Below are positions 26,094 through 33,180 of a stretch of DNA of 64,000 nt, piece after piece. A model generated the notes under the pieces. The model was not told the DNA's origin. It was given only the letters and a program-made list of their open reading frames with translations, and did no database searches. The position numbers were made by a program, and so were the translations under genes. The stretch covers positions 62,001-126,000 of the forward strand of contig CBDFFN010000005.1 of the NCBI GenBank assembly GCA_965246795.1, in the 5' to 3' direction. This DNA comes from JAJXWB01 sp965246795 (GTDB lineage: Bacteria; Pseudomonadota; Alphaproteobacteria; Rhizobiales; Beijerinckiaceae). How positions within the stretch are numbered: the stretch's first letter is position 1; each line of letters starts with the position of its first letter.

Positions 26094-27230
26094 TTAAGGA
26101 CTGGTTGAAGACCGCGCGGCGAACCGCTTCGTAAGCACGCGCGACAGCTTTTGCGCCGCGCGATGCGAAGGCACTTCGACGACGCGGTGAATGAGCCAGG
26201 CCAGTGCGATGGCAATGGTGACCGTCACGATCAGCGCGGCGAGCGGCGGAAGGCCCATGACGAGCAAGGCGTGGAGCATCACGAAACCCGCGAAACCGTG
26301 CACGACATAGAGTGGATAGGAAATCTTCGCGAGAAAATCGAAAACGCGACCGCCACTCCAAAAATCCTGCAGCGCCATCGCGACGATAAAGAGCGTGAGT
26401 GCACCGAAATAGCTGCGCGGGTCCGCGATACCGACAAACTTGCCGGTCTCCAGCGCGAGCATGAACAGCGCGGCATAGAACGCGAGCAGCGCCGCGCAAA
26501 CGGGACGCCCGATGTGTCCGCGTTGCCGGAAATAGAGTGCGACGCCGCAGAATATAAAGATCAAAAACGGCGTGTAGATCGCCACGAATTGTAGCCGCTC
26601 GCCGACTTTCTCCCAGCCCTCGGGCGGATGACTTGTGAAGAACCATGCCGCCGCGAAGACCGCGAAGAGCAGCGCTGGTGCGACAACCGCCGCAAGCACC
26701 GATCCGCGACGCAGCGGACCTGCAATGAACGCGGCAACGAAATACCAGAAGAACTCGATCTCGAGCGTCCAGATGATGCCGTCGAGCGGCTTCGAGTAAA
26801 CAAGCGCGCGCAGCGGCGGGAAATAATGCACGATGGCCTGCACGGCATTGAATGATTTCGGGCCGCCGAAGGCGAAGGCGGCGAGGGTCAGCGCCAGCAG
26901 CGTAATCGAGAAGCCAGCACAATACGTCGGCCAGATGCGCACAAAACGCGCGAGCACGAAAGCGCGCGCGTCGTAGCGTTCGAGCGAAATCGGGATGACG
27001 AAACCGCTGACGATGAAAAACAGCGCCACGCCGAACGCGGCGAAGCTGATCGGCAGGCTTCCAAGCCAGTGCGCGAAAAACGGGGGGTCGACCGCAAGCG
27101 GCGGTAACCCCGTAAGGGTTTCGACGGCAGCCTGCCCGGTCCAAAAGGCGATGCCCAGATGCACGATCACGACTGACAACGCGGCAATGCCGCGCAGCGC
27201 GTTGGCGAATTCGATCCTGCCTTCGCGCAT
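26094..27230 (-). CDS. Acyltransferase 3 family membrane protein (OafA/YrhL-like)
   Basis: Integral inner-membrane O-acyltransferase of 378 residues with about ten hydrophobic segments. Such enzymes acetylate or otherwise acylate lipopolysaccharide, peptidoglycan or other surface sugars. The family opening IEFANALRGIAALSVVIVHLG, with the conserved Arg and His, is present, as is FFIVSGFVIPISLER and a later FFWYFVAAF segment. A basic C-terminal tail follows the last membrane segment. The ATG at 27230 is chosen because the family motif begins six residues in; the open frame upstream runs into rnpB. It sits between rnpB and mraZ. Substrate unknown. Confidence 0.85.
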   Translation of the reverse strand: MREGRIEFANALRGIAALSVVIVHLGIAFWTGQAAVETLTGLPPLAVDPPFFAHWLGSLPISFAAFGVALFFIVSGFVIPISLERYDARAFVLARFVRIWPTYCAGFSITLLALTLAAFAFGGPKSFNAVQAIVHYFPPLRALVYSKPLDGIIWTLEIEFFWYFVAAFIAGPLRRGSVLAAVVAPALLFAVFAAAWFFTSHPPEGWEKVGERLQFVAIYTPFLIFIFCGVALYFRQRGHIGRPVCAALLAFYAALFMLALETGKFVGIADPRSYFGALTLFIVAMALQDFWSGGRVFDFLAKISYPLYVVHGFAGFVMLHALLVMGLPPLAALIVTVTIAIALAWLIHRVVEVPSHRAAQKLSRVLTKRFAARSSTSP

Positions 27231-27262
27231 CGACCCGAACCGCACCTCGTCACTTTGGTAGA

Positions 27263-27661
<399 letters not shown>

Positions 27662-27665
27662 GCGG

Positions 27666-27693
27666 GGATAGAGAGCCGTCGGCGGAAATGCAA
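27666..27693 (-). promoter_or_regulatory. rnpB: Possible rnpB promoter
   Basis: On the minus strand TTGCAT (27688-27693) and CTATCC (27666-27671) are 16 nt apart, placing the start point next to the RNase P RNA 5' end. Moderate match; it lies in the 43-nt divergent gap with the amidase gene. Confidence 0.4.
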
Positions 27694-27704
27694 ATGTCCG
27701 CGTC

Positions 27705-28454
27705 ATGTCGGACACGTTCGGACCAGACACGCGGTTGCAGTGCGTCGTGCGCGCGTCGCCGAACCACGGCGATCGCAAAGGCCGCGCGATCGATGCGATC
27801 GTGCTGCACTACACGGGCATGCCGACTGCCAGTGGCGCGTTGGACCGGCTGTGCGACCCGAAAGCGGAAGTCTCGAGCCACTATCTCGTCGACAAGGCGG
27901 GCGTGCTTTTCCAGCTCGTGCCGGAGGCGCGCCGCGCCTGGCATGCGGGCCGCTCGTTCTGGCAGGGCGAGCGTGACCTGAATTCCGTGTCGATCGGTAT
28001 CGAGATCGCCAATGCCGGCCATGACGGCGGGCTTCCGGATTTCCCGGACGCGCAGATCGATACAGTCATCGCACTCTGCCGCGACATTCTTGAACGGCGT
28101 CGCATCCCAAGGGAACGCGTGCTGGCGCATTCGGACATCGCGCCGGGCCGCAAAGTCGATCCAGGTCCGAGATTTCCATGGAGCCGGCTAAGCGAAGCTG
28201 AGGTTGGGATATGGCCTGACGGCAATGAGGCTTCTGGCGGCCTCGTGCTCGCAGCCGGCGCGGTCGGCGCGCCGGTGGCCAGGCTGCGAGAAAAACTGGC
28301 CCGCTACGGTTTCGATCTTCCGGAAGGCAGCGTCTACGACGCAATCTGTGCGACGATCGTTGATGCCTTCCACCTGCGCTATCGGCCCGATGCGCCTGTA
28401 GGCCAAGCCGACGGGCAAACGCTGGCAACGCTCGATCGATTGTTGCGAAAATGA
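27705..28454 (+). CDS. N-acetylmuramoyl-L-alanine amidase, AmpD/amidase_2 family
   Basis: Zinc amidase that cleaves the MurNAc-L-Ala bond, either recycling anhydro-muropeptides in the cytoplasm or trimming the wall. The 249 residues hold an amidase_2 domain (about 25-165) with the zinc histidine of VLHYTG, then WHAGRSFW, NSVSIGIEIANAG with the catalytic-type glutamate, and LAHSDIAPGRKVDPGPRFPW with the His and Asp zinc ligands. The C-terminal about 65 residues (LREKLARYGFDLPEG ... AFHLRYRP) match a peptidoglycan-binding domain. No signal peptide is seen, which favours the cytoplasmic recycling role. It is divergent from rnpB. Confidence 0.9.
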   Translation: MSDTFGPDTRLQCVVRASPNHGDRKGRAIDAIVLHYTGMPTASGALDRLCDPKAEVSSHYLVDKAGVLFQLVPEARRAWHAGRSFWQGERDLNSVSIGIEIANAGHDGGLPDFPDAQIDTVIALCRDILERRRIPRERVLAHSDIAPGRKVDPGPRFPWSRLSEAEVGIWPDGNEASGGLVLAAGAVGAPVARLREKLARYGFDLPEGSVYDAICATIVDAFHLRYRPDAPVGQADGQTLATLDRLLRK

Positions 28455-28483
28455 TCCAGCGCAGGGAAGAAGCGGTTTCGCCA

Positions 28484-28510
28484 CTTGACGATGGTGCGGC
28501 GCAATATAAC
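28484..28510 (+). promoter_or_regulatory. Possible promoter of the antiporter leader RNA
   Basis: CTTGAC (28484-28489) and TATAAC (28505-28510) are 15 nt apart, a short spacer. The start point would fall at about 28517, just before the first hairpin of the leader. The 15-mer that includes the -10 (28501-28515) recurs exactly at 36078-36092. Confidence 0.35.
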
Positions 28511-28518
28511 TTCAGCAC

Positions 28519-28604
28519 CGGCGACGACCTCCCTCGTCGTTAGCCCTTCGGGGCGTTTCCTCCCTAGACTTCGGGCCGCCGGCTTCCGGTGGCCCTTTTT
28601 CTTT
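28519..28604 (+). ncRNA. Structured leader RNA (riboswitch candidate) upstream of the Na+/H+ antiporter
   Basis: Three consecutive hairpins precede the antiporter gene: CGACGA/TCGTCG with a CCTCCC loop (28522-28539), GCCC/GGGC with a TTCG tetraloop (28543-28554), and a 10-bp GC-rich stem followed by a T-run (28573-28604). A second CCTCCC (28558-28563) and the TAGAC joint lie between. The arrangement of folded domain, terminator and ion-transporter gene is that of a riboswitch. Association with a cation/proton antiporter recalls the nhaA-I (lithium/sodium-related) class, but that identity is from memory and unproven. Confidence 0.65.
28573..28604 (+). terminator. Intrinsic terminator inside the antiporter leader
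   Basis: Arms GGGCCGCCGG (28573-28582) and CCGGTGGCCC (28586-28595) pair over ten positions (one G-U) around a CTT loop, followed at once by TTTTTCTTT. The stop lies 48 nt before the GTG of the antiporter, as expected for conditional termination. Confidence 0.8.
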
Positions 28605-28651
28605 GCCGGTCCCTTTGCGAAGGGCATCGCAAGCCGCCTGGCGGAGGTGTC

Positions 28652-30196
28652 GTGCATCTTTTCGAATGGATTCTCGCGCTGCTCGTTGCGGCGCTTTTTC
28701 TCGCGGCGTTGTCGCGCCGCATCGGTGCGCCTTACCCGGCATTGTTGGCGCTTGGGGGTGTCGCGCTCGCGTTCATACCGGGCGCGCCGACGGTTACGAT
28801 CGATCCGGAACTGGCGCTGGCGCTCTTCGTCGCGCCCGCGTTGCTCGATGCCGCGTTCGATTCCTCGCCGCGCGACATGAAGCGTAACTGGCCGGCGCTC
28901 GCGAGCCTCGCCTTCGGCGTCGTGCTGGCGACGGTGGCCGCCGTCGCCTGGGTCGCGCACACGCTCGTGCCAACCATGCCGTGGGCGGTGGCGATCGCGC
29001 TCGGCGCCATCGTCGCGCCAACCGACGCGATTGCGGCCACCGTCGTTCTGCGTCCGCTCGCGCCGCCACATCGGCTTGTGCTGCTCGTCGAAAACGAAGG
29101 GCTGTTCAACGACGCGACGGCGCTCATCATTTATCGCGTCGCTGTCGGCGCGGCCGTTACGGGCGCTTTCGCACCAACGGTCATCGCGACGACCTTCGTC
29201 TTCGGCGTGATCGGCGGCGTCGTGCTCGGCCTGGTGCTGGCAAAGGCGTCGATGCTCTTGCACGGCCGCATCGCCGATATGCCGAGCGCGATCATCGTGC
29301 AATTCATCACGACCTTCTTCGTCTGGATTCTCGCGGACAGGCTCGGTGTATCCGCGGTGCTGACGCTCGTCGTCTACGCCATCACCATCGCGCGCACCGT
29401 GCCGACGCGAAGTTCGGCGCGCCAGAGATTGCCGTCTTATGCCGTGTGGGAAGTCGTCGTCTTCCTCCTCAACGTGATGGCCTTCGCGACGATCGGCCTG
29501 CAATTGCGGCCGCAGGTAGAAAACTTCACGCTGGAGAAAAACGGCGGGGATATCCTTTTCGCCTTTGCGATCTTCCTCGCCTGTTTTGTCGTGCGCTTCG
29601 TCTGGGTCGCGATTTTCATCAATGCCCGCCGGCTGCTCGACCCGAATGGGGAAGTCGCGAAACTGCCGGCGAAGACGGCGGCCAAGCAGGGGCTCGTCAC
29701 CATCTGGTCGGGCATGCGCGGCGTGCTCACTATCGCGACGGCGCTTGCACTGCCGACAGATGCGAATGCCTTTCCGCACCGCGATCTTGTAGTGCTGGCG
29801 GCCTTTACCGTCGTGCTCGCGTCGCTGGTGCTGCAAGGGCTCACGCTAAAGCCGCTGCTGCTGCTGCTCGATCTGCACGACGACGATCCCGTCGGTCGCG
29901 AGGTGCTGATCGCGCGCAGGCGTGCGTGGCAGTCGGCGATCGACAGTCTCGATGGCGACACGTCCGAGGCCGCGGAGGCGGTGCGCGGCGAATATCGCGC
30001 GCAGATCGCCGCCAATTCGGATGACGATTCCGCAGATTCATTGCTGCAATCGGACTATGCACGACTGCGGCGACGTGCGGTCGAAGCGGCGCGCCACACG
30101 ATCATTGCGATGCGTCGGTCCACCGAGATCGGCGACGACGCCTTTCACCGTGTCGAAGAAGAACTCGACCGGATCGAGATCGGCGCGGAGGCTTGA
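28652..30196 (+). CDS. CPA1-family Na+/H+ antiporter (NhaP-like)
   Basis: Inner-membrane cation/proton antiporter for sodium or potassium and pH homeostasis. The GTG at 28652 is chosen because GGAGG sits 5-9 nt before it; it gives 514 residues. About twelve membrane segments occupy residues 1-395. Signature pieces are GAIVAPTDAIAATVVL, ENEGLFNDATALIIYRVA (ion-binding Asn/Asp region) and WSGMRGVLTIATALALP. A charged cytoplasmic tail of about 110 residues follows, rich in Glu and Arg. Its mRNA leader holds hairpins and an intrinsic terminator, so expression is probably controlled by an RNA switch. Confidence 0.9.
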   Translation: MHLFEWILALLVAALFLAALSRRIGAPYPALLALGGVALAFIPGAPTVTIDPELALALFVAPALLDAAFDSSPRDMKRNWPALASLAFGVVLATVAAVAWVAHTLVPTMPWAVAIALGAIVAPTDAIAATVVLRPLAPPHRLVLLVENEGLFNDATALIIYRVAVGAAVTGAFAPTVIATTFVFGVIGGVVLGLVLAKASMLLHGRIADMPSAIIVQFITTFFVWILADRLGVSAVLTLVVYAITIARTVPTRSSARQRLPSYAVWEVVVFLLNVMAFATIGLQLRPQVENFTLEKNGGDILFAFAIFLACFVVRFVWVAIFINARRLLDPNGEVAKLPAKTAAKQGLVTIWSGMRGVLTIATALALPTDANAFPHRDLVVLAAFTVVLASLVLQGLTLKPLLLLLDLHDDDPVGREVLIARRRAWQSAIDSLDGDTSEAAEAVRGEYRAQIAANSDDDSADSLLQSDYARLRRRAVEAARHTIIAMRRSTEIGDDAFHRVEEELDRIEIGAEA

Positions 30197-30197
30197 A

Positions 30198-30250
30198 GCA
30201 TGTCCCGCTGAAGTGCTTTGCGGTTCGGCGAAGAGGACATGCTCGAAAAG
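30198..30250 (+). repeat. Palindromic repeat element, short copy 3 of 3
   Basis: Begins with GCATGTCC and ends near GGACATGC, with inner arms CGCTGAA/TTCGGCG (one G-U pair). The second hairpin seen in copies 1 and 2 is absent. It fills the gap between the convergent antiporter (stop at 30196) and the hydrolase (stop at 30251), where it could act as a two-way transcription end. Confidence 0.8.
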
Positions 30251-30979
30251 TCAGACGAAGGCCGCCGTCGTCACGCGACCAACGTCCTTGGCCACCATCG
30301 CCTTCCACGCCGCATCGAGCGAGCCGTTGAGATCGATGGCGCGGCTCGCATCCTCGATGACAGTGCTCTCGAAACCTTCGGTACGCGCATCCATCGCCGT
30401 CCAGCCGACGCAATAGTCGGTCGCGAGGCCGCACACGAAGATACGTTTCATACCGCGTGCGCGCAGATAACCGGCGAGGCCCGTCGGCGTCTTCTGGTCG
30501 CCTTCGATGAAGGCGGAATAGCTGTCGACGTCGGGGTGAAAGCCCTTGCGGATGATGAGCTCGGCCTTTGCGATCTTCAGCCCGTCGGCGAGTGCGGCGC
30601 CACGCGTGCCCTGCACGCAATGGTCCGGCCACAGCACCTGATCGCCATAGGCGACCTTCGTCATCTCGAACGGCTTCTTGCCGCTGTGGCTTGAAGCGAA
30701 AGAGATATGTGACGGCGTGTGCCAGTCCTGCGTCAGGACGACATGCGCGAACTTCTCCGCCAGCGCGTTGATTGGCGCAATGACGGCATCGCCGTTCTTC
30801 ACGGCGAGCGCGCCGCCGGGCAGAAAGTCGTTCTGCACATCGACGACGATGAGAACGTCGGTGTCGCCAGGCGTGATCTTTGTTTGCGCATGTGCTGTGC
30901 GCTGGAAGATCGGCGTCGCGAGAGCGCCTGCAGCGATACCGAATGTCGCGCGTCGCGAGGGCGTGAATGTGTCGGACAT
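30251..30979 (-). CDS. Exported isochorismatase-family hydrolase (nicotinamidase/pyrazinamidase-like)
   Basis: Cysteine hydrolase of the PncA type, which deamidates nicotinamide to nicotinate. The ATG at 30979 follows a very strong GGAGGAGG and gives 242 residues. Seen: catalytic Asp (IVVDVQNDFLPGGAL, D47), metal ligands (LTQDWHTPSHISF), WPDHCVQGT, the active lysine in RKGFHPDVDSYSAF, and the nucleophile in GLATDYCVGWTA. The N-terminus has paired arginines and a hydrophobic stretch (SRRATFGIAAGALATPIF, then AHAQ), a likely Tat or Sec signal. Most nicotinamidases are cytoplasmic, so export is unusual. Confidence 0.85.
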   Translation of the reverse strand: MSDTFTPSRRATFGIAAGALATPIFQRTAHAQTKITPGDTDVLIVVDVQNDFLPGGALAVKNGDAVIAPINALAEKFAHVVLTQDWHTPSHISFASSHSGKKPFEMTKVAYGDQVLWPDHCVQGTRGAALADGLKIAKAELIIRKGFHPDVDSYSAFIEGDQKTPTGLAGYLRARGMKRIFVCGLATDYCVGWTAMDARTEGFESTVIEDASRAIDLNGSLDAAWKAMVAKDVGRVTTAAFV

Positions 30980-31007
30980 TTTAGCCTCCTCCGTAGTCGT
31001 CGCTGCA

Positions 31008-31232
31008 ATGATGCAATGCCGCGGCCACAGATGCCAAGCGCGCGAAGGCAAGTCCCCCGCGGGACACTTTGTTAAACGCGGTCGTCCGAAAACCGACGCG
31101 GCGAAGGTCTCAACGACGATCCGGCTTGATCGCACCGTCATCGAGGCGTTCCGCGCTACGGGACCGGGCTGGCAAAGCCGGATCAACGAGACACTGGCGC
31201 GAGCAGCGAAACGGATGAAACAGTCAGCCTAA
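31008..31232 (+). CDS. Short orphan BrnA-like antitoxin or remnant
   Basis: A 74-residue frame whose C-terminal 50 residues match the DNA-binding end of BrnA-type antitoxins: KRGRPKTDAAKVSTTIRLD followed by EAFRATGPGWQSRINETL. The N-terminal 20 residues (CRGHRCQAREGK) do not look like the usual acidic toxin-binding part. That part may have been lost when the divergent hydrolase promoter came to lie here. No BrnT-type toxin gene adjoins it. The last 9 nt overlap the end of the convergent acetyltransferase gene. It could be a solo regulator or a decaying gene. Confidence 0.55.
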   Translation: MMQCRGHRCQAREGKSPAGHFVKRGRPKTDAAKVSTTIRLDRTVIEAFRATGPGWQSRINETLARAAKRMKQSA

Positions 31233-31820
31233 TCTATCCCGCGCCAGCAGAAACCCCAAGTGCCGCTTCACCTGCGGCCATTCGCTCGCGATGATCGAAT
31301 AGACGCAGGTGTCGCGCTGGTTGCCGGCGGGATCATGATGGTTGCGTAGGATTCCGTCGAGTTTCGCGCCGAGCCGCTCGATCGCGCTGCGGCTCTGCCG
31401 GTTGAAGTGATGCGTGCGGAATTCCACCGCGATGCAGCCGAGCGCCTCGAACGCGTGCGTCAGCAAGAGCATCTTGCATTGTGTGTTGACGCCGGAGCGC
31501 TGCACACTCTTCGCATACCAGGTGCTGCCGATCTCGAGCCGCTTCACGCTCGGCACAACGTTCATATAGGTCGTCATGCCGACAGCTTCGCCGCTGGCGC
31601 GCGCTACGACCGCGAAAGGCGTCATCGCACCGGCCGCCTGAGCCGCAAGCTTCGAGGCGATGTTCTTGTCCATGCCGTCCGGCGTCGGCACGCTTGTGTA
31701 CCAGAGGTTCGACAGATCGCCGTCGGCGGAAGCTTTCGCCAGCGATGCCGCGTGATTTGCGGCGAGCGGTTCCAAAATCACGTCGGTGCCTTCGAGGCGA
31801 ACGGGTGCGGGCCAGCTCAT
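31224..31820 (-). CDS. GNAT-family N-acetyltransferase (RimJ/RimL-like)
   Basis: A 198-residue cytoplasmic acetyltransferase of the Acetyltransf_3 group. The N-terminal VRLEGTDVILEPLAANHAASL is typical, as is the substrate strand EIGSTWYAKSVQRSGVNTQCKMLLLTHAF, where the acetyl-CoA loop Q/R-x-x-G region lies. VEFRTHHFNRQSRSAIERLGAKLDGILR is the usual C-terminal CoA-side helix. Such proteins acetylate protein N-termini or small amines; the substrate is unknown. Confidence 0.85.
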   Translation of the reverse strand: MSWPAPVRLEGTDVILEPLAANHAASLAKASADGDLSNLWYTSVPTPDGMDKNIASKLAAQAAGAMTPFAVVARASGEAVGMTTYMNVVPSVKRLEIGSTWYAKSVQRSGVNTQCKMLLLTHAFEALGCIAVEFRTHHFNRQSRSAIERLGAKLDGILRNHHDPAGNQRDTCVYSIIASEWPQVKRHLGFLLARDRLG

Positions 31821-31899
31821 GCAAAGTCTCTCCGGTTCGAGCGGACCGTGTTAGAGCCGAATTGGATCGCAGGACAATTGCGACCGGGGGGAAACAAGA

Positions 31900-32412
31900 A
31901 TGCCGCGCATTCCTTATGCCGACGAGGCGAAATCGACGCCAGAGTTTCGCGCGCTGCTTTCGACGAAACATCCTTTGAATCTGTACAGGATGCTGCCGCG
32001 TGTCGGAGCGAAGGCGGCCTCTGCCTTCGTCGCGCTCGGCGGTGCGCTGCTGCGCGACGGCAAACTTGACCCCGTCATTCGCGAGATCGCCATTCTCCGT
32101 GTCGGACATCTGAGCCGTGCGGCTTACGAGGTGCACCAGCACACGCGCATCGGCCTTGGAATCGGTATGGAAGAAGCGCTGCTCATCGCCGTAAAGGCGG
32201 GCCCCGACGCACAGGGCCTTTCACGCGAACAGGCGTTGGTGATCCGCTACACCGACGACGTCGTCGCTTTTGTGAAAGCCAGCGACGCGCTTTTCAACGA
32301 TGCCGTCGCAACATTCGGCGAGGATGGCGCGGCGGAACTTACGCTGGTCATCGGCTTCTACGCGATGGTTTGCCGTTTCCTCGAAAACATGGAGATCCCG
32401 ATCGAGGGCTGA
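31900..32412 (+). CDS. Carboxymuconolactone decarboxylase/AhpD-like family protein
   Basis: A 170-residue all-helical protein. The core REIAILRVGHLSRAAYEVHQHTRIG resembles the CMD/AhpD domain, but the CxxC of peroxidase-active AhpD is absent (a Leu-Ser pair stands there), with E and H retained. Peroxidase activity through two cysteines is therefore unlikely; a decarboxylase or lyase-like role is possible. The ATG at 31900 follows a purine-rich GGGGGAAAC stretch that can serve as ribosome site. Single-gene unit. Confidence 0.8.
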   Translation: MPRIPYADEAKSTPEFRALLSTKHPLNLYRMLPRVGAKAASAFVALGGALLRDGKLDPVIREIAILRVGHLSRAAYEVHQHTRIGLGIGMEEALLIAVKAGPDAQGLSREQALVIRYTDDVVAFVKASDALFNDAVATFGEDGAAELTLVIGFYAMVCRFLENMEIPIEG

Positions 32413-32416
32413 CGAC

Positions 32417-33136
32417 TCACAACCGCGACTTCGCCGCCGGCGCGTCATTCTTCGCGTCCACGACACCCTGCACGAGCGCCAGTGCATCGTCGCCCGACCA
32501 TTCGGCCGGCCCCGCCAGCGTCGCGATCTCGCAGCCGTCCGGGCCGACGAGAAAGGTGGTCGGAAGACCGACGACCTTGCCGGCCTGTTTGAGCTGGTAA
32601 AAAACATCCGCCTTCGGATCGGAATAATATGCGAGCGTCTTCACGCCGATCTCGTTGAGAAATGCCTTCGGCCGCTCGAGTCGGCTGGTGTCGATATTGA
32701 TCGTCAAAACCTCGAAGTCTTGCGATCCCGCTTTGGCCTGCAACCGGTCGAGCGCCGGCATTTCCTGCCGGCAGGGCACACACCACGTCGCCCAAAGATT
32801 CAGCAGCACAGTGCGGCCACGGAAATCGGCAAGCGTCTTGCCCTTTCCGTCCGGCCCCTGAAACGACAGCGCCGGCATCGGCGCGATCGTTGCCGGCGTG
32901 TTCATGGCGGCGACCTCGCCCTGCTGCAGCGGCGCGGCCTTGCGCGCGAGTGCAGTCGAGCGCGTGCAGGCGCCAGCCTCGCCCTTTGGCGCGAGCGGCG
33001 TCCTCCCGTATAGGACGGCGCCAAGCGCGGTGCCGGCGACAACGGTGGCGAGGACAAGCGGCCAGCGGGCGCGCGCCGTTCGGCCTATCTGAGAACGTCC
33101 GGCGTCGGGCGTGCGGTTTGGAGGCATGTCGGTCAT
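32417..33136 (-). CDS. tlpA: Membrane-anchored TlpA-like thiol:disulfide reductase
   Basis: Periplasm-facing thioredoxin-fold reductase, of the kind that keeps cytochrome c or copper-site cysteines reduced. From the ATG at 33136 it has 239 residues. There is a basic cytoplasmic tail, one membrane helix (about 25-43), and a thioredoxin domain with WCVPC at 118-122 and the cis-proline in GLPTTFLVG. It is divergent from argH, the same neighbour as tlpA in Bradyrhizobium and relatives, which supports the symbol. An ATG 9 nt downstream is an alternative start. Confidence 0.85.
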   Translation of the reverse strand: MTDMPPNRTPDAGRSQIGRTARARWPLVLATVVAGTALGAVLYGRTPLAPKGEAGACTRSTALARKAAPLQQGEVAAMNTPATIAPMPALSFQGPDGKGKTLADFRGRTVLLNLWATWCVPCRQEMPALDRLQAKAGSQDFEVLTINIDTSRLERPKAFLNEIGVKTLAYYSDPKADVFYQLKQAGKVVGLPTTFLVGPDGCEIATLAGPAEWSGDDALALVQGVVDAKNDAPAAKSRL

Positions 33137-33180
33137 TGGATCACGGCAAGAAAGCAGGCGAGGGCGCGCCGGGCAATGCG

